From contig MGUA01000034.1 of the NCBI GenBank assembly GCA_001799735.1, positions 1 through 64,000 on the forward strand: a stretch of DNA of 64,000 nt, written 5' to 3'. Below, piece by piece: positions 24,488-33,763 of the stretch. The notes under the pieces are model-generated. The model did no database searches. It saw only the letters and a program-made list of their open reading frames with translations, and was not told the origin of the DNA. The position numbers were made by a program, and so were the translations under genes. Position 1 is the first letter of the stretch. Each line of letters begins with the position of its first letter. Source of the stretch: Elusimicrobia bacterium GWB2_63_22 (GTDB lineage Bacteria; Elusimicrobiota; Elusimicrobia; Elusimicrobiales; UBA9959).

Positions 24488-26326
24488 TTAGTCTTCGGTC
24501 TTCTCGCCGCGCTTGCGCTTGCTGTGGTCCAGTATCTTCTTGCGCAGGCGCAGGTTCTTGGGCGTCACTTCCACGAACTCGTCTTCCTCGACGTATTCTA
24601 TAGCCTGCTCCAGGCTCATCTGGCGGTGCGGGGTAAGCGTTATGGCCATGTCGGCGGTGGAGGAGCGCATGTTGGTCTGCTTCTTCTCCTTGCAGGGGTT
24701 GACCACCAGGTCGTTGGCCCGGCAGTGCTCGCCTACGATCTGCCCGGCGTAGATGTCCTCGCCGGTGCCCACGCACATGATGCCGTGGTCCTGCAGGCTG
24801 TTGAGGGCGTAGCCGGCCGAGGTGCCCGCCTCTTTGGCTATGAACACCCCGTTGCGGCTGGGCCGGTTGAAGCTGCCCTCCGGCAGGAAGCCGTGAAAGC
24901 TGTGATGCATCAGGCCCGAGCCCTTGGTGAACGACATGAACTCGGACTTGAAGCCGATCAGCGCCTTCGACGAGATGACGTATTCGAAGCGGACGCGGCC
25001 GTCGTCGCCCACGCTCATGTTCTTAAGCTGCGCGCCACGGCTGCCCAGGCCGTTCATTACGGAGCCCTGGTATTCTGCGGGCGCGTCCAGCAGCAGCATT
25101 TCCACGGGTTCTACGGTAACGCCGTTCTCCTCGTGGGTGATGACCACCATCTTGGACACGCAGAGCTCATAGCCCTCGCGCCGCATGGTCTCGATGAGGA
25201 TGGACAGGTGCAGCTCGCCGCGGCCGGAAACCTTGAAGCCCGGCTCGCCGGCGATCTCCTCGATCTTCAGGCCGACGTTGATCTGCTGCTCTTTGTAGAG
25301 GCGGTCGCGGATCTGCGTCACGGTGACGAACTTGCCCTCGCGGCCGGAGAAAGGCCCGTCGTTAGGGTAAAATTCCATCGCGAGGGTGGGCTGCTCTATC
25401 TCCAGGCCGGGCAGCACGCCGGGGTTCTCCAGGTCGCTGACGGTGTCGCCGACCTCTATGCCCTCGAGGCCGGCCACGGCCACGATGTCTCCGGAATGGG
25501 CGTCCTTTATGACGATGCGCTCGAAGTTCTTGTAGCCCATAAGCTGCATGACCTTGCGGGTCTTGGGGTCGGTGCCGGGCGAGGCGATGGAGACCTGCTG
25601 GCCGGCGCTTATCCTGCCCTGCACAATGCGGCCCACGCCGATGCGGCCGGTGTAGGAGCTGTAGTCGAGCATGGTAACCAGCAGGCGCAGCGGCTGGTCG
25701 TCGAGGTCCAGCGGGCCGGGCACGTGCTTTATGATGACCTCGAAGAGGTGCGAGAGGTCCTTGGCCGGGTGGTTGTAGTCGGCCGAGGCCCAGCCGTCGC
25801 GGCCGACGGCGTAGACCACGGGGAAGTCCAGCTGGGCGTCGGAGGCGCCGAGCTCCATGAAGAGGGAGAAGACCTTGTCCAGGGCGGCGTGGGGGTCGCA
25901 GTTGAGGCGGTCCACTTTGTTGATGACCACGATGGGGCGCAGGCCGAGGGCGAGGGACTTCTTGAGGACGAAGCGGGTCTGGGGCATGGGGCCGTCGAGG
26001 GCGTCCACGAGCAGCAGCACGCCGTCGACCATGCGGAGCACGCGTTCCACCTCGCTGCCGAAGTCGGCGTGGCCGGGGGTGTCGACTATGTGGACGGTGG
26101 TGTCTTTATAGCGGACGGAGGTGTTCTTGGAAAGGATGGTGATGCCGCGCTCTTTTTCCAGGTCGTTGGAGTCCATGATGCAGATGGCTTCCTCGCCGGA
26201 TTTGTCGTGGTAGGCGCCGGTCTGCTTGAGCATGGCGTCGACGAGGGTGGTTTTGCCGTGGTCGACGTGGGCGATGATGGCGATGTTGCGCAGGTCGTGC
26301 CGGCGCTTGGCGGTGTCATGTTGCAT
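24488..26326 (-). CDS. typA: Ribosome-associated GTPase TypA/BipA
   Basis: 612 residues, the usual length for BipA. G1 [11 protein letters not shown]2 RGITI, G3 DTPGHADFG and G4 NKVD are intact, followed by EF-G-like domains II, III and V and the family-specific C-terminal domain ([20 protein letters not shown]). TypA is a translational GTPase that helps 50S assembly, especially in the cold and under stress. An AGGAG site sits upstream of the ATG; the gene is 35 bp after the ABC-F gene, and both act on ribosomes. Confidence 0.97.
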   Translation of the reverse strand: MQHDTAKRRHDLRNIAIIAHVDHGKTTLVDAMLKQTGAYHDKSGEEAICIMDSNDLEKERGITILSKNTSVRYKDTTVHIVDTPGHADFGSEVERVLRMVDGVLLLVDALDGPMPQTRFVLKKSLALGLRPIVVINKVDRLNCDPHAALDKVFSLFMELGASDAQLDFPVVYAVGRDGWASADYNHPAKDLSHLFEVIIKHVPGPLDLDDQPLRLLVTMLDYSSYTGRIGVGRIVQGRISAGQQVSIASPGTDPKTRKVMQLMGYKNFERIVIKDAHSGDIVAVAGLEGIEVGDTVSDLENPGVLPGLEIEQPTLAMEFYPNDGPFSGREGKFVTVTQIRDRLYKEQQINVGLKIEEIAGEPGFKVSGRGELHLSILIETMRREGYELCVSKMVVITHEENGVTVEPVEMLLLDAPAEYQGSVMNGLGSRGAQLKNMSVGDDGRVRFEYVISSKALIGFKSEFMSFTKGSGLMHHSFHGFLPEGSFNRPSRNGVFIAKEAGTSAGYALNSLQDHGIMCVGTGEDIYAGQIVGEHCRANDLVVNPCKEKKQTNMRSSTADMAITLTPHRQMSLEQAIEYVEEDEFVEVTPKNLRLRKKILDHSKRKRGEKTED

Positions 26327-26361
26327 GTGTTTATAGGTCTCCTTAAAAAAACCGGTGAAAA

Positions 26362-28179
26362 TTACTGGCTGACGGCGCCTTCGCCGGCTTCTATGGCCTT
26401 GAGCTCTTCGGTGTAGGCGGCGATCTTGGCCTCGAGGGCGGCGATCTTGTCGCCGAGCTCTTTGACCTGGGCGTAATCGGAATGGATCTCGGGCGCGGAC
26501 ATTTTGGCGGCCAGCGTCTCTACCGTCTTGCGCGAGTAGGCTATTTCCTTCTTCAGGGTCTCGGCGCGGCGGCTTTTCTTGCGGACCTCGGCGTCCTGGC
26601 GCTTTTTCTCTTCCCAGTCGGCGCCGTCGGCTTTGGGGGCGGCCTTGGGCTCTTCTTTCCTGCGCGTGGAGGCGGTCTCGTGCCGGAGCTGCTCCTGGCG
26701 GTAGTTGAAGTAATCGTAATTGCCGGGGTAGACGGTGGTCTTGCCCTGCTCGATGTGCACCACGGAGTCGGCCAGGGCGTTGATGAAGTAGATATCGTGG
26801 CTGATGAAGCAGAGGGTGCCTTCGAATTCTTTCAGGGCGCCTATCAGCGCGTCCACGCTGGCGATGTCGAGGTGGGTGGTGGGCTCGTCCATCAGGATAA
26901 CGTTGGGCGGGTCCATGAGCAGCTTTACCAGCATCAGGCGGCTCTTTTCACCGCCGGAAAGGACCTCGGTCTTCTTGTAGACGTTGTCGCCGGGGAACAG
27001 GAAGGTGCCCAGCACGGTGCGCACGGCCAGCTCCGGGTTCATCCGGTCGTTGTCCATGGCCTCCTGCAGCACGGTCTTGCGCGGGTCCAGTATGCCCTCG
27101 CGGTGCTGGGAGAAGTAGCCGGTCTTAACATTAAGACCGAGCACGCGCTCGCCGGAGTCCGGCTCTATCACGCCGGCCAGCATCTTGAGCAGGGTGGACT
27201 TGCCGGCGCCGTTATGGCCGAGGAAGGCCATCTTCTGGCCGCGGAGCAGCTCGAAATCGAAACCCTCGTAGACCTTTATGGGGTCGTGGTCCGGCACGTT
27301 GTAGACCTTGCTGATATTTTTCAGTTCCAGCACCTTGGTGCCGGTGCGGTTGGGCTGAGGGAAGCGCATTTTAACGGTCTTCACTTCCTGGATCAGCTCT
27401 ATGCGCTCCAGCTTGTCGAGGCGCTTTATCATGCTCTGCACGCGGGCGGCGGTGGAGACGCGCGCCCGGTTGCGGGCGATGAAGTCTTCCATCTGCGCTA
27501 TCTCCTCCTGCTGCAGGCGCCAGGCGGAGTAGATCTTCTCTTTCTCGGACTGGCGCTGGGCCAGGAAATTCTCGTAGTTGCCGTGGTAGACGCGCAGGGT
27601 ATGGTCCTGCAGGGAAACGATGGCGCTGCAGATCTTGTTGATGAAGTCGCGGTCATGCGAGATGACGAAGATGGCGCCCTGGTAGGACTGCAGGTACTCC
27701 TCCAGCCACAGCAGCGAGTCCAGGTCCAGGTGGTTGGTGGGCTCGTCGAGCAGCAGGAGATCGGGCTTCTTGAGCAGCAGCTTGCCCATGGCCACGCGCA
27801 TGGCCCAGCCGCCGGAGAGGGTGTTGACCCGGCGGGTAAAATCGGTGACCTTGAAGCCGAGGCCCATCAGGATGGCCTTGCCTTCGGCCTCTATGCGTCC
27901 GTCGTAGTCCTCCACGCCGTCGAGGGTCTCTTCTATCACGGTGCGGTCGGAGACCGGCGGGTTCTCCTGCGGCAGGTAGCCCACCACCACGCCCTTCTTG
28001 AACTGGATCTCGCCGTCGTCGGCCTCTTCGGCCCGGAGCATCATCTTGAACAGCGTGGATTTGCCGGCGCCGTTGGGGCCCACCAGGGCGAAGCGGTCGC
28101 CCTCGTTTACCTGCAGCGAGGCGTCCTCGAAGAGGACCTGGGAAGAGAAGGATTTATGTACGTTCCTGAGGGTTATCAT
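26362..28179 (-). CDS. ABC-F family ATPase (translation factor type)
   Basis: 605 residues with two ATPase domains and no membrane segment. First domain: GPNGAGKST, LSGGWAMRVAM, LLLDEPTNHLD; second: GHNGAGKST, LSGGEKSRLML, ILMDEPTTHLD. The inter-domain linker contains the helical arm (LQQEEIAQMEDFIARNRA), and the C-terminus is a Lys/Glu-rich coiled coil (about 530-600), as in Uup/YdiF relatives. ABC-F proteins act on the ribosomal E site, in resistance or stalling relief. I place the start at 28179 (MITLRNVHKSF) as in homologues; the ribosome-binding site there is poor. Confidence 0.92.
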   Translation of the reverse strand: MITLRNVHKSFSSQVLFEDASLQVNEGDRFALVGPNGAGKSTLFKMMLRAEEADDGEIQFKKGVVVGYLPQENPPVSDRTVIEETLDGVEDYDGRIEAEGKAILMGLGFKVTDFTRRVNTLSGGWAMRVAMGKLLLKKPDLLLLDEPTNHLDLDSLLWLEEYLQSYQGAIFVISHDRDFINKICSAIVSLQDHTLRVYHGNYENFLAQRQSEKEKIYSAWRLQQEEIAQMEDFIARNRARVSTAARVQSMIKRLDKLERIELIQEVKTVKMRFPQPNRTGTKVLELKNISKVYNVPDHDPIKVYEGFDFELLRGQKMAFLGHNGAGKSTLLKMLAGVIEPDSGERVLGLNVKTGYFSQHREGILDPRKTVLQEAMDNDRMNPELAVRTVLGTFLFPGDNVYKKTEVLSGGEKSRLMLVKLLMDPPNVILMDEPTTHLDIASVDALIGALKEFEGTLCFISHDIYFINALADSVVHIEQGKTTVYPGNYDYFNYRQEQLRHETASTRRKEEPKAAPKADGADWEEKKRQDAEVRKKSRRAETLKKEIAYSRKTVETLAAKMSAPEIHSDYAQVKELGDKIAALEAKIAAYTEELKAIEAGEGAVSQ

Positions 28180-28280
28180 GGGTGCGCGGCCCGCCTTGCG
28201 GGCCTCCAGTTTTAAAATTTTCCGGGAACTAGCAGGATAAATAAGGAAATCAAGCCTACCGGACCGTCTGCGCATATATT

Positions 28281-28310
28281 TTAGCATTTTCGCGCCCCCT
28301 TTTATATAAT
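28281..28310 (+). promoter_or_regulatory. Probable promoter of the DUF350-Hint gene pair
   Basis: TATAAT at 28305-28310 with a partial -35 (TTAGCA, 28281-28286) at 18-bp spacing. A GGAGG site follows about 10 bp before the ATG at 28354. Confidence 0.5.
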
Positions 28311-28353
28311 GACCGGAGGGAGAGAATACCCGGTTTCACATTACGGAGGCTAA

Positions 28354-28623
28354 ATGTCCGACACTTTCATAAATATCGCCTGGGCGCTTATTTTCGCGCT
28401 GGCCGGCGGCGCGGCGGGCGCCTTCCTGCTGATCTGGTTCTCCTCGCGCATCCCGTCCGTCTTCAACAAGATCACCCCGGAGATGGACGAGGGCAAGGAG
28501 ATCATCCGCGGCAACCGCGCCGTGGCTGAATATTTCGGGCGCATCGTCTCGGCCGCCATACTCGGCGTCAGCGTGATCATCGCGGCCGCCGTGCTGGGCG
28601 GCCTGATAGCGGCCCTGCACTGA
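28354..28623 (+). CDS. DUF350-like small membrane protein
   Basis: 89 residues with two hydrophobic helices (about 8-30 and 62-86). Between them lies EMDEGKEIIRGNRAVAEYFGRI, which matches the E(I)xxGNxAVA pattern of DUF350 proteins. Those are inner-membrane proteins of unknown function, often of two or four helices. GGAGG precedes the ATG. The stop overlaps the next ATG by one base, so the two genes are translated together, which ties this protein to the Hint-Tim44 protein. Confidence 0.75.
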   Translation: MSDTFINIAWALIFALAGGAAGAFLLIWFSSRIPSVFNKITPEMDEGKEIIRGNRAVAEYFGRIVSAAILGVSVIIAAAVLGGLIAALH

Positions 28624-30494
28624 TGCGCTACCTGCTGCTCGCCTTACTGCTGCTCGTCCCCTCCGCTCCGGCCTGGTCCAGGGCCGGGGGCGGCGGCGGT
28701 GGTGGCGGCGGCGGGGGCTGCTTCCCGGCCGGCACGCTCATCACCACCGCGGCGGGCGGAATACCTATAGAAAAGATCAAGCCCGGCGACACGGTCCTCG
28801 CTTTTTCGGAGGACGGCATAGTGCAGGCCGGGGTCAGGCAAACCTACGAGAAGAAAGACCGCCTGCTGGTCATCCGCACGCCTAAAGGAAAGCTCACCGC
28901 CACCTCCGAGCACCCGCTGCTCACGCGCGCCGGCTTTACCGAAGTCCGCGACCTGAAGAAAGGCATGCAGGTGGCGGTGCTGGAGGACGGCAAGCGCGTC
29001 TGGACGAAGATAAAATCCATCAAGCCGGGCGGGGTCGCCCCCGTGTACAACCTGGAAGTCGCTCCCCCTCACACTTTCATCGCCGACGGGTTCATAGTCC
29101 ACAACAAGGGCGGTTTCGGCGGGAGCTACGGCGGCGGCTACAGCAGCAGCTACTCGGGCGGCCGCTACCGCCGGCGCAGCTACGGCCTGATCGACCTGAT
29201 CTTTATAGGTTTAGCCGTACTGGTTGTTTTTTTTAAGAACATTTTTTCCGGCGGGCGCGGAGGCGGGGGCGGTATCTGGAGCTGGGGCTCCCCCTCAAAA
29301 AAAGCTCCGCCCATGCTGGCCAACGGCGCGGTGACGCCCCGGGCCGAAAGGACCCTGGACATCATCCGCAGCCTCGCCCGGCGCGACCCGGACTTCGAAC
29401 CCAACGGGCTTGAGAACCTGGTAAGGAACACTTTCCTGCGCGTACAGGCGGCCTGGCAGGCGCGGGACTACTCCGCGCTGGCCGGCGTGATGATGCCCAA
29501 CCTGCACGCCAGCCACAGCGCCAAGGTAGAATCCCTGCGCGCCAGGGGGCAGAAGAACATGATGGAGGACGTGCAGGTGGGCCACGTGGACTTTGTGCAC
29601 GTGCGCTGCCCGGAGCAGAGGGAGGGCCGCGCCTTCACCGCGCTGGTAACCGCCTCCGCGCGGGATTACACTCTGGACGAAAGGCACGGCGGGCTGGTCA
29701 GCGGCAGCCGGGACCCGTCCTCCTTCCAGGAATTCTGGACGTTCCACCAGCTCAACGGGGGCTGGGCGCTGGCCCGCATCGACCAGCTGGGCGACCTGGA
29801 TTTTCTCAACGCCCCCAACCTGCCGGCGGAACCTGAAAAGCCCGGGGCTTTCGCCAAGACCGGCGCAGCAGCTTTCCTGCCGGCCGGCCCCGGGGCCTTC
29901 ACGGGAGCGGTTCCCGCCGCCGCCCCCACCGCGCCCGGCCTTGACTTCGCCGCCGCGGCAGCCGCGCTGCAGCCGCAGCAGCCGCCGCCTCCTCCCCCCC
30001 GCGAGGCTGAGGGGGTCATGAACCGCCAGAAGATGGAGATCGCCGCCACGCTGGCCTTTGAAAGCGTCTACGAGGCCTGGGCCAACAACGACAGCTCCCG
30101 GCTGAGCGCGGATTATGTCTCGGCCGAGGCGCTGGCCAAACTGAAGCGCGTGATGGAGGACAGGAAAGCGGAAGGCCTGACCTTCCAGTTCACCAGCCTG
30201 TTCACGCGCCGCGCGGAGGTGGTGCTGGCCGTCCCGGCCAGCAAGAGCCGCCTGCATATGGACGAATTTACCGCCCGGATAACGGCCACCGCCGTCAGAG
30301 CCATGCTGCGCAACGGCAAGACCCTGCACCGGGACACGGCCCCGCAGCCTTTCACCGAGTACTGGGTTTTCGGCCGGCAGGACAAGAGCTGGAAATTGAG
30401 GGACATCCTGCCCCGCATGGACCAGGAGAGCGAGGACCGCAGCCAGGACGGCGCTCCCGGCCCCGCTCAGATAGAATGGTACTGGCAATCCTGA
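28623..30494 (+). CDS. Secreted Hint (intein-like) domain protein with two Tim44-like domains
   Basis: 623 residues: signal peptide (1-19), eleven consecutive glycines (22-32), a Hint domain (33-161; nt 28719-29105), a Gly/Ser/Tyr-rich stretch (162-185), one membrane helix (188-206), then two Tim44-like domains (about 240-405 and 465-610) joined by an Ala/Pro-rich linker. The Hint domain has the block A nucleophile C33 (CFPAGTLI), block B T94-S-E-H97, and the C-terminal FIVH-N161. The residue after N161 is Lys, not Cys/Ser/Thr, so standard protein splicing is not expected, but cleavage is. Tim44-like domains in bacteria occur in membrane-bound proteins of unknown role. Confidence 0.88.
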   Translation: MRYLLLALLLLVPSAPAWSRAGGGGGGGGGGGCFPAGTLITTAAGGIPIEKIKPGDTVLAFSEDGIVQAGVRQTYEKKDRLLVIRTPKGKLTATSEHPLLTRAGFTEVRDLKKGMQVAVLEDGKRVWTKIKSIKPGGVAPVYNLEVAPPHTFIADGFIVHNKGGFGGSYGGGYSSSYSGGRYRRRSYGLIDLIFIGLAVLVVFFKNIFSGGRGGGGGIWSWGSPSKKAPPMLANGAVTPRAERTLDIIRSLARRDPDFEPNGLENLVRNTFLRVQAAWQARDYSALAGVMMPNLHASHSAKVESLRARGQKNMMEDVQVGHVDFVHVRCPEQREGRAFTALVTASARDYTLDERHGGLVSGSRDPSSFQEFWTFHQLNGGWALARIDQLGDLDFLNAPNLPAEPEKPGAFAKTGAAAFLPAGPGAFTGAVPAAAPTAPGLDFAAAAAALQPQQPPPPPPREAEGVMNRQKMEIAATLAFESVYEAWANNDSSRLSADYVSAEALAKLKRVMEDRKAEGLTFQFTSLFTRRAEVVLAVPASKSRLHMDEFTARITATAVRAMLRNGKTLHRDTAPQPFTEYWVFGRQDKSWKLRDILPRMDQESEDRSQDGAPGPAQIEWYWQS

Positions 30495-30533
30495 AATAAA
30501 AAAACCCCGCGCCTCCCTGGGGGAAGCGCGGGG
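30495..30533 (-). terminator. Terminator of the TerB-like gene
   Basis: On the minus strand CCCCGCGC/GCGCGGGG (30526-30533 with 30505-30512) is followed by a run of Ts (A-rich 30495-30504 on the plus strand). It lies between two convergent genes and suits the minus-strand one; on the plus strand there is no T-tract. Confidence 0.75.
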
Positions 30534-30553
30534 CGTTCGCCCTGACGGCGGGG

Positions 30554-31009
30554 CTATTTTACCCTGTTGAGCATGGGCACTACCGCGTTTATCTTGCCGG
30601 CCAGCACGCCGTGCAGGCCCAGCTTTTTGCGCAGCGCCTCGAGGAAGCGGTGTTCGGCCGTTACCAGCTTGCGGTCGGCGGCCACCATGTATACGGCCCA
30701 GGCGTAGGCGGTCTCGCGCAGGCCGGGGGTCAGCAGGGCGGCGGCCGTTTCCAGCACGGCGTCCCGGCCCTTGTCGGCTATCGCCGAAGCTATGCAGCCC
30801 ATATACTCCCCGGCGTCCTCCACTTCTTCGAAGAGCGGGCTGGATACCAGCACGCCCTGCAGATCGTCGATCTCCTTTTTCTTCAGTTTGCCGTCGGCGG
30901 AAACAGCCATGATAGCCACGGCCATAATGGCGTCGGCCGGGGTCAGCAGGGTCTCCTGCTGGCAGCCGCAGGCGCAGCCGCAGATCTTTTTATCGGTTTT
31001 CTTTTTCAT
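30554..31009 (-). CDS. TerB-like protein with N-terminal cysteine cluster
   Basis: 151 residues, mostly helical, with the TerB/DjlA-N pattern: two repeats of acidic metal-like motifs, AIMAVSADGKLKKKEIDDL and MVAADRKLVTAEHRFLEAL. TerB-like domains bind metals and occur in tellurite-resistance and phage-defence settings. Residues 10-16 are CGCACGC, four cysteines alternating with small residues, which could bind a metal. No ter genes lie nearby, so a tellurite role is not supported. GGAGG precedes the ATG. Confidence 0.75.
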   Translation of the reverse strand: MKKKTDKKICGCACGCQQETLLTPADAIMAVAIMAVSADGKLKKKEIDDLQGVLVSSPLFEEVEDAGEYMGCIASAIADKGRDAVLETAAALLTPGLRETAYAWAVYMVAADRKLVTAEHRFLEALRKKLGLHGVLAGKINAVVPMLNRVK

Positions 31010-31057
31010 AATAATCCTCCGGTATCCAGTATTTAAGCTCTAACATATTTAAGCAGC

Positions 31058-31417
31058 TCAACCTATAAGCCGCACCTTGTAGCCGGCAGCCTCCAGCTCG
31101 GTCTTCACGAACGCCCGGCGGTCGCCCTGCAGCTCCAGCACGCCGTTCTTCACCGCCCCCCCGGCCCCCAGCCGCTTCTTGAACTTGCTGAGCAGCTCTT
31201 CCTTGCCGGCCGGGTGCATGGGCAACTTCTCCACCAGCGTCATGCCGCTGCCTTTGCCTGTTCTCCTAAATGAGATGCGGACGGGCTCGGTTTGGTTTCT
31301 TTTGCGGACCTCTCCCGCCAGGCCCTCGGCGCATTCGCAGGGGGACTTGCCGCAGTTAGGGCACTCCACCTTCCCGTCTGGACCGGTGGAATAAACAAGC
31401 CTGTCGTTATCTCCCAT
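31058..31417 (-). CDS. SUI1/YciH-family translation initiation factor homologue
   Basis: 119 residues. Residues 45-119 form the SUI1 (eIF1) domain: EPVRISFRRTGKGSGMTLVEKL, a KKRLGAGGAVKNGVLELQGDR core and the C-terminal FVKTELEAAGYKVRLIG. E. coli YciH modulates start-site selection on the 30S subunit. The N-terminus has CPNCGKSPCEC, a possible small zinc site also seen in longer YciH forms. It overlaps the end of the phosphatase gene by 11 bp. Confidence 0.92.
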   Translation of the reverse strand: MGDNDRLVYSTGPDGKVECPNCGKSPCECAEGLAGEVRKRNQTEPVRISFRRTGKGSGMTLVEKLPMHPAGKEELLSKFKKRLGAGGAVKNGVLELQGDRRAFVKTELEAAGYKVRLIG

Positions 31418-32117
31418 TAGCCGCCCCCTCCCTGGCCAGCAGGCCTTCCAGCGCCCGCATGTCCGCCTGGAACACCGGGCTTTTGCGGTAGCGTTTATAA
31501 AGTTTTTCGGCCAGTTTTTTGCCGGCCTCTATGTCGGAGGGATGGTGCACCCCGCCTATCACGCGGTCCAGGGCGGCCTCGTCGGCGCGGGCGAAGAATT
31601 CTTTCTTGCGGGACGGCACCAGGTCCGCCAGCATCAGCGCGAACAGCCGGGAGATGGTGGCGTGGCCGCTGGGATAGGCGAGCCCGCCGATGCGCCCCAG
31701 GCACGGATCCAGCGCCGGGTCGCGCAGGAACGGGCGCTGCCTTTTAAACATATCCTTAATATCCGCCGCCACCCCGTCTGTCTCGGTCTTTACCCTCTGC
31801 AGGACGGCCGCGGCGGCTGCGGGCAGGGGCGTGGGGAAAGGGCTTATATCGCCGAAGAACTCCTCGTAACCGGCGTGCGCCCCGGCGTTCGCCCTGGCGC
31901 ACTGCTCCGCCGTGCGCCGGTTCTGCCAGCTCTCTATGGCGGCCAGGTCCCTGCGGTCCGCCCGGGAGCCGGCGGCGGGCGGGGCCGGGAAATCCGGCAT
32001 CCGCTGCTGGTCGGCCGTTATATAATAGGTGGTGCGCGGTATTATCCACTCTTCCGCGCCCGCCAGGGCCGGAGCCAGCAAGACCGCCGCTATCAGGATG
32101 TGCCGGAGAATTTTCAT
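31407..32117 (-). CDS. Periplasmic PAP2-family acid phosphatase
   Basis: 236 residues with a signal peptide (cleavage near residue 21, AGAEE). The vanadium-haloperoxidase/PAP2 active-site motifs are present: KRQRPF (motif 1), YPSGHA (motif 2) and RVIGGVHHPSD (motif 3). The overall layout resembles class A non-specific acid phosphatases (PhoN), which release phosphate from organic monoesters in the periplasm; a lipid phosphatase role is less likely because there are no internal membrane helices. Confidence 0.9.
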   Translation of the reverse strand: MKILRHILIAAVLLAPALAGAEEWIIPRTTYYITADQQRMPDFPAPPAAGSRADRRDLAAIESWQNRRTAEQCARANAGAHAGYEEFFGDISPFPTPLPAAAAAVLQRVKTETDGVAADIKDMFKRQRPFLRDPALDPCLGRIGGLAYPSGHATISRLFALMLADLVPSRKKEFFARADEAALDRVIGGVHHPSDIEAGKKLAEKLYKRYRKSPVFQADMRALEGLLAREGAANGR

Positions 32118-32169
32118 GCTTAAATTTTAGCAAACAAAGCGCCTGTTCCCCCCCAATAGGGGAAAAAGA

Positions 32170-32175
32170 TATAAT
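32170..32175 (+). promoter_or_regulatory. Probable -10 box of ahcY
   Basis: TATAAT 30 bp upstream of the ahcY ATG, followed by a GGAGGGG ribosome-binding site. The leader is too short for a SAH riboswitch, which sometimes controls this gene in other bacteria. Confidence 0.5.
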
Positions 32176-32204
32176 TAGTTATTAGATTTTATGGAGGGGC
32201 AAAT

Positions 32205-33638
32205 ATGACCACAGCAACCAAGGAGAGCAAGAAAACCATGAAGAACGACTTTAAAGTTAAAGATATCACGCTGGCCGCCTGGGGCCGCCGCGAGATAGAG
32301 ATAGCCGAGAAAGAAATGCCCGGCCTTATGGCCCTCCGCGAGAAATTCGGCGCCAAAAAACCCCTTAAGGGCGCCCGCGTAATGGGCTCGCTGCACATGA
32401 CCACCCAGACCGCCGTCCTCATAGAGACCCTCTCGGCCCTCGGCGCCGAAGTGCGCTGGTGCTCCTGCAATATTTTCTCCACCTCCGACCAGGCCGCCGC
32501 CGCCATCGCGGCCACCGGCATCCCGGTGTTCGCCTGGAAGGGCGAGACCCTGGCCGAATACTGGTGGTGCACCGAGCGCGCGCTAGACTTCGGCGGCGGC
32601 AAAGGCCCCCATCTGATCGTCGACGACGGCGGAGACGCCACCATGATGCTGCACCGCGGCTTCGCGGCCGAGGATAACGCTAAAATACTCGACGCCAAGG
32701 CCGACTGCGAGGACGAGCAGGAACTCAACAAGTGCCTCAAAGCCATCCTCAAGGCCTCCCCCAAGCGCTGGCACCTGGCCGTGAAAGACTGGAAGGGCGT
32801 CTCCGAGGAGACCACCACCGGCGTGCACCGCCTGTACCAGATGCACGAGGCCGGCACTCTGATGGTCCCCGCCATCAACGTCAACGATTCCGTCACCAAG
32901 TCCAAGTTCGACAACCTCTACGGCTGCCGCGAGTCCCTGGCGGACGGCATAAAGCGCGCCACCGACGTGATGATAGCCGGCAAGGTGTGCGTGGTCTGCG
33001 GCTACGGCGACGTAGGCAAAGGCTCGGCCCGCTCCCTGCGCGGCTTCGGCGCGCGTGTCATCGTAACCGAGATAGACCCCATCTGCGCCCTGCAGGCCGC
33101 GATGGAAGGCTTCGAGGTGAAGACCGTAGAGGACACGCTCGGCGAGGGCGACGTCTACGTCACCACCACCGGCAACAAGGACATCATCCGCCTCGAGCAC
33201 ATGCTCAAGATGAAAGACCAGGCCATCGTCTGCAATATCGGCCATTTCGACAACGAGATCCAGGTGGAGGCCCTCAAGCGCGCCAAGGGCGTGAAGCAGG
33301 TCAACATAAAGCCCCAGGTGGACCGCTTCGACCTGCCCAACGGCCGCTCGATGTACCTGCTGGCCGAAGGCCGCCTGGTGAACCTGGGCTGCGCCAAGGG
33401 CCACCCGTCCTTCGTGATGAGCAATTCCTTCACCAACCAGACCCTGGCCCAGATCGAACTCTGGACCAAGAAGCTGGCGATAGGCGTGACCCGCCTGCCC
33501 AAGCACCTCGACGAGGAAGTGGCCCGCCTGCACCTGGAGAAGATCGGCGTCAAGCTGACCCGGCTCACCAAGGACCAGGCCGACTACATCGGCGTCAAGG
33601 CTGACGGCCCCTACAAGCCGGACCATTACCGGTATTGA
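32205..33638 (+). CDS. ahcY: Adenosylhomocysteinase (S-adenosyl-L-homocysteine hydrolase)
   Basis: 477 residues, a full-length enzyme. It splits S-adenosylhomocysteine into adenosine and homocysteine with bound NAD+, relieving product inhibition of methyltransferases. Visible marks: [18 protein letters not shown] near the N-terminus, the catalytic [13 protein letters not shown] segment, the NAD-binding [24 protein letters not shown], and the C-terminal KPDHYRY with the lysine and tyrosine that reach the neighbouring subunit's NAD. Strong GGAGG site; a terminator follows, so it is a single-gene unit. Confidence 0.98.
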   Translation: MTTATKESKKTMKNDFKVKDITLAAWGRREIEIAEKEMPGLMALREKFGAKKPLKGARVMGSLHMTTQTAVLIETLSALGAEVRWCSCNIFSTSDQAAAAIAATGIPVFAWKGETLAEYWWCTERALDFGGGKGPHLIVDDGGDATMMLHRGFAAEDNAKILDAKADCEDEQELNKCLKAILKASPKRWHLAVKDWKGVSEETTTGVHRLYQMHEAGTLMVPAINVNDSVTKSKFDNLYGCRESLADGIKRATDVMIAGKVCVVCGYGDVGKGSARSLRGFGARVIVTEIDPICALQAAMEGFEVKTVEDTLGEGDVYVTTTGNKDIIRLEHMLKMKDQAIVCNIGHFDNEIQVEALKRAKGVKQVNIKPQVDRFDLPNGRSMYLLAEGRLVNLGCAKGHPSFVMSNSFTNQTLAQIELWTKKLAIGVTRLPKHLDEEVARLHLEKIGVKLTRLTKDQADYIGVKADGPYKPDHYRY

Positions 33639-33650
33639 ACCGCCGCTGAC

Positions 33651-33687
33651 AAAAAAAGCCCGGGGCCAAAAACCCCGGGTTTTTTTC
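33651..33687 (+). terminator. Rho-independent terminator after ahcY
   Basis: CCCGGGG (33659-33665) pairs with CCCCGGG (33673-33679) around a 7-nt loop and is followed by seven Ts; an upstream A-run could make it bidirectional. Confidence 0.9.
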
Positions 33688-33763
33688 GCTATAATGACAA
33701 TACCGGACTAAATGGGTCAGGATTAGCCGCCCCCCCGGATATTCAGCGAACACGAGGTACATA

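Noticed and set aside
24524-28215. Very long plus-strand open frames opposite typA and the ABC-F gene
   Set aside because: They are antisense to strongly conserved genes and translate to Val/Leu/Gly/His-rich sequence without motifs, an effect of high third-position GC.
28683-28718. Run of eleven glycine codons as a sequencing artefact or microsatellite
   Set aside because: Codons are mixed (ggg, ggc, ggt), the frame is kept on both sides and the Hint domain starts right after, so it is a real linker.
30554-31009. Tellurite-resistance operon
   Set aside because: Only a TerB-like domain is present; no terZ/terD/terC genes flank it.
32118-32204. SAH riboswitch ahead of ahcY
   Set aside because: The space between the likely -10 and the start codon is about 30 bp, too short, and no matching motif is present.
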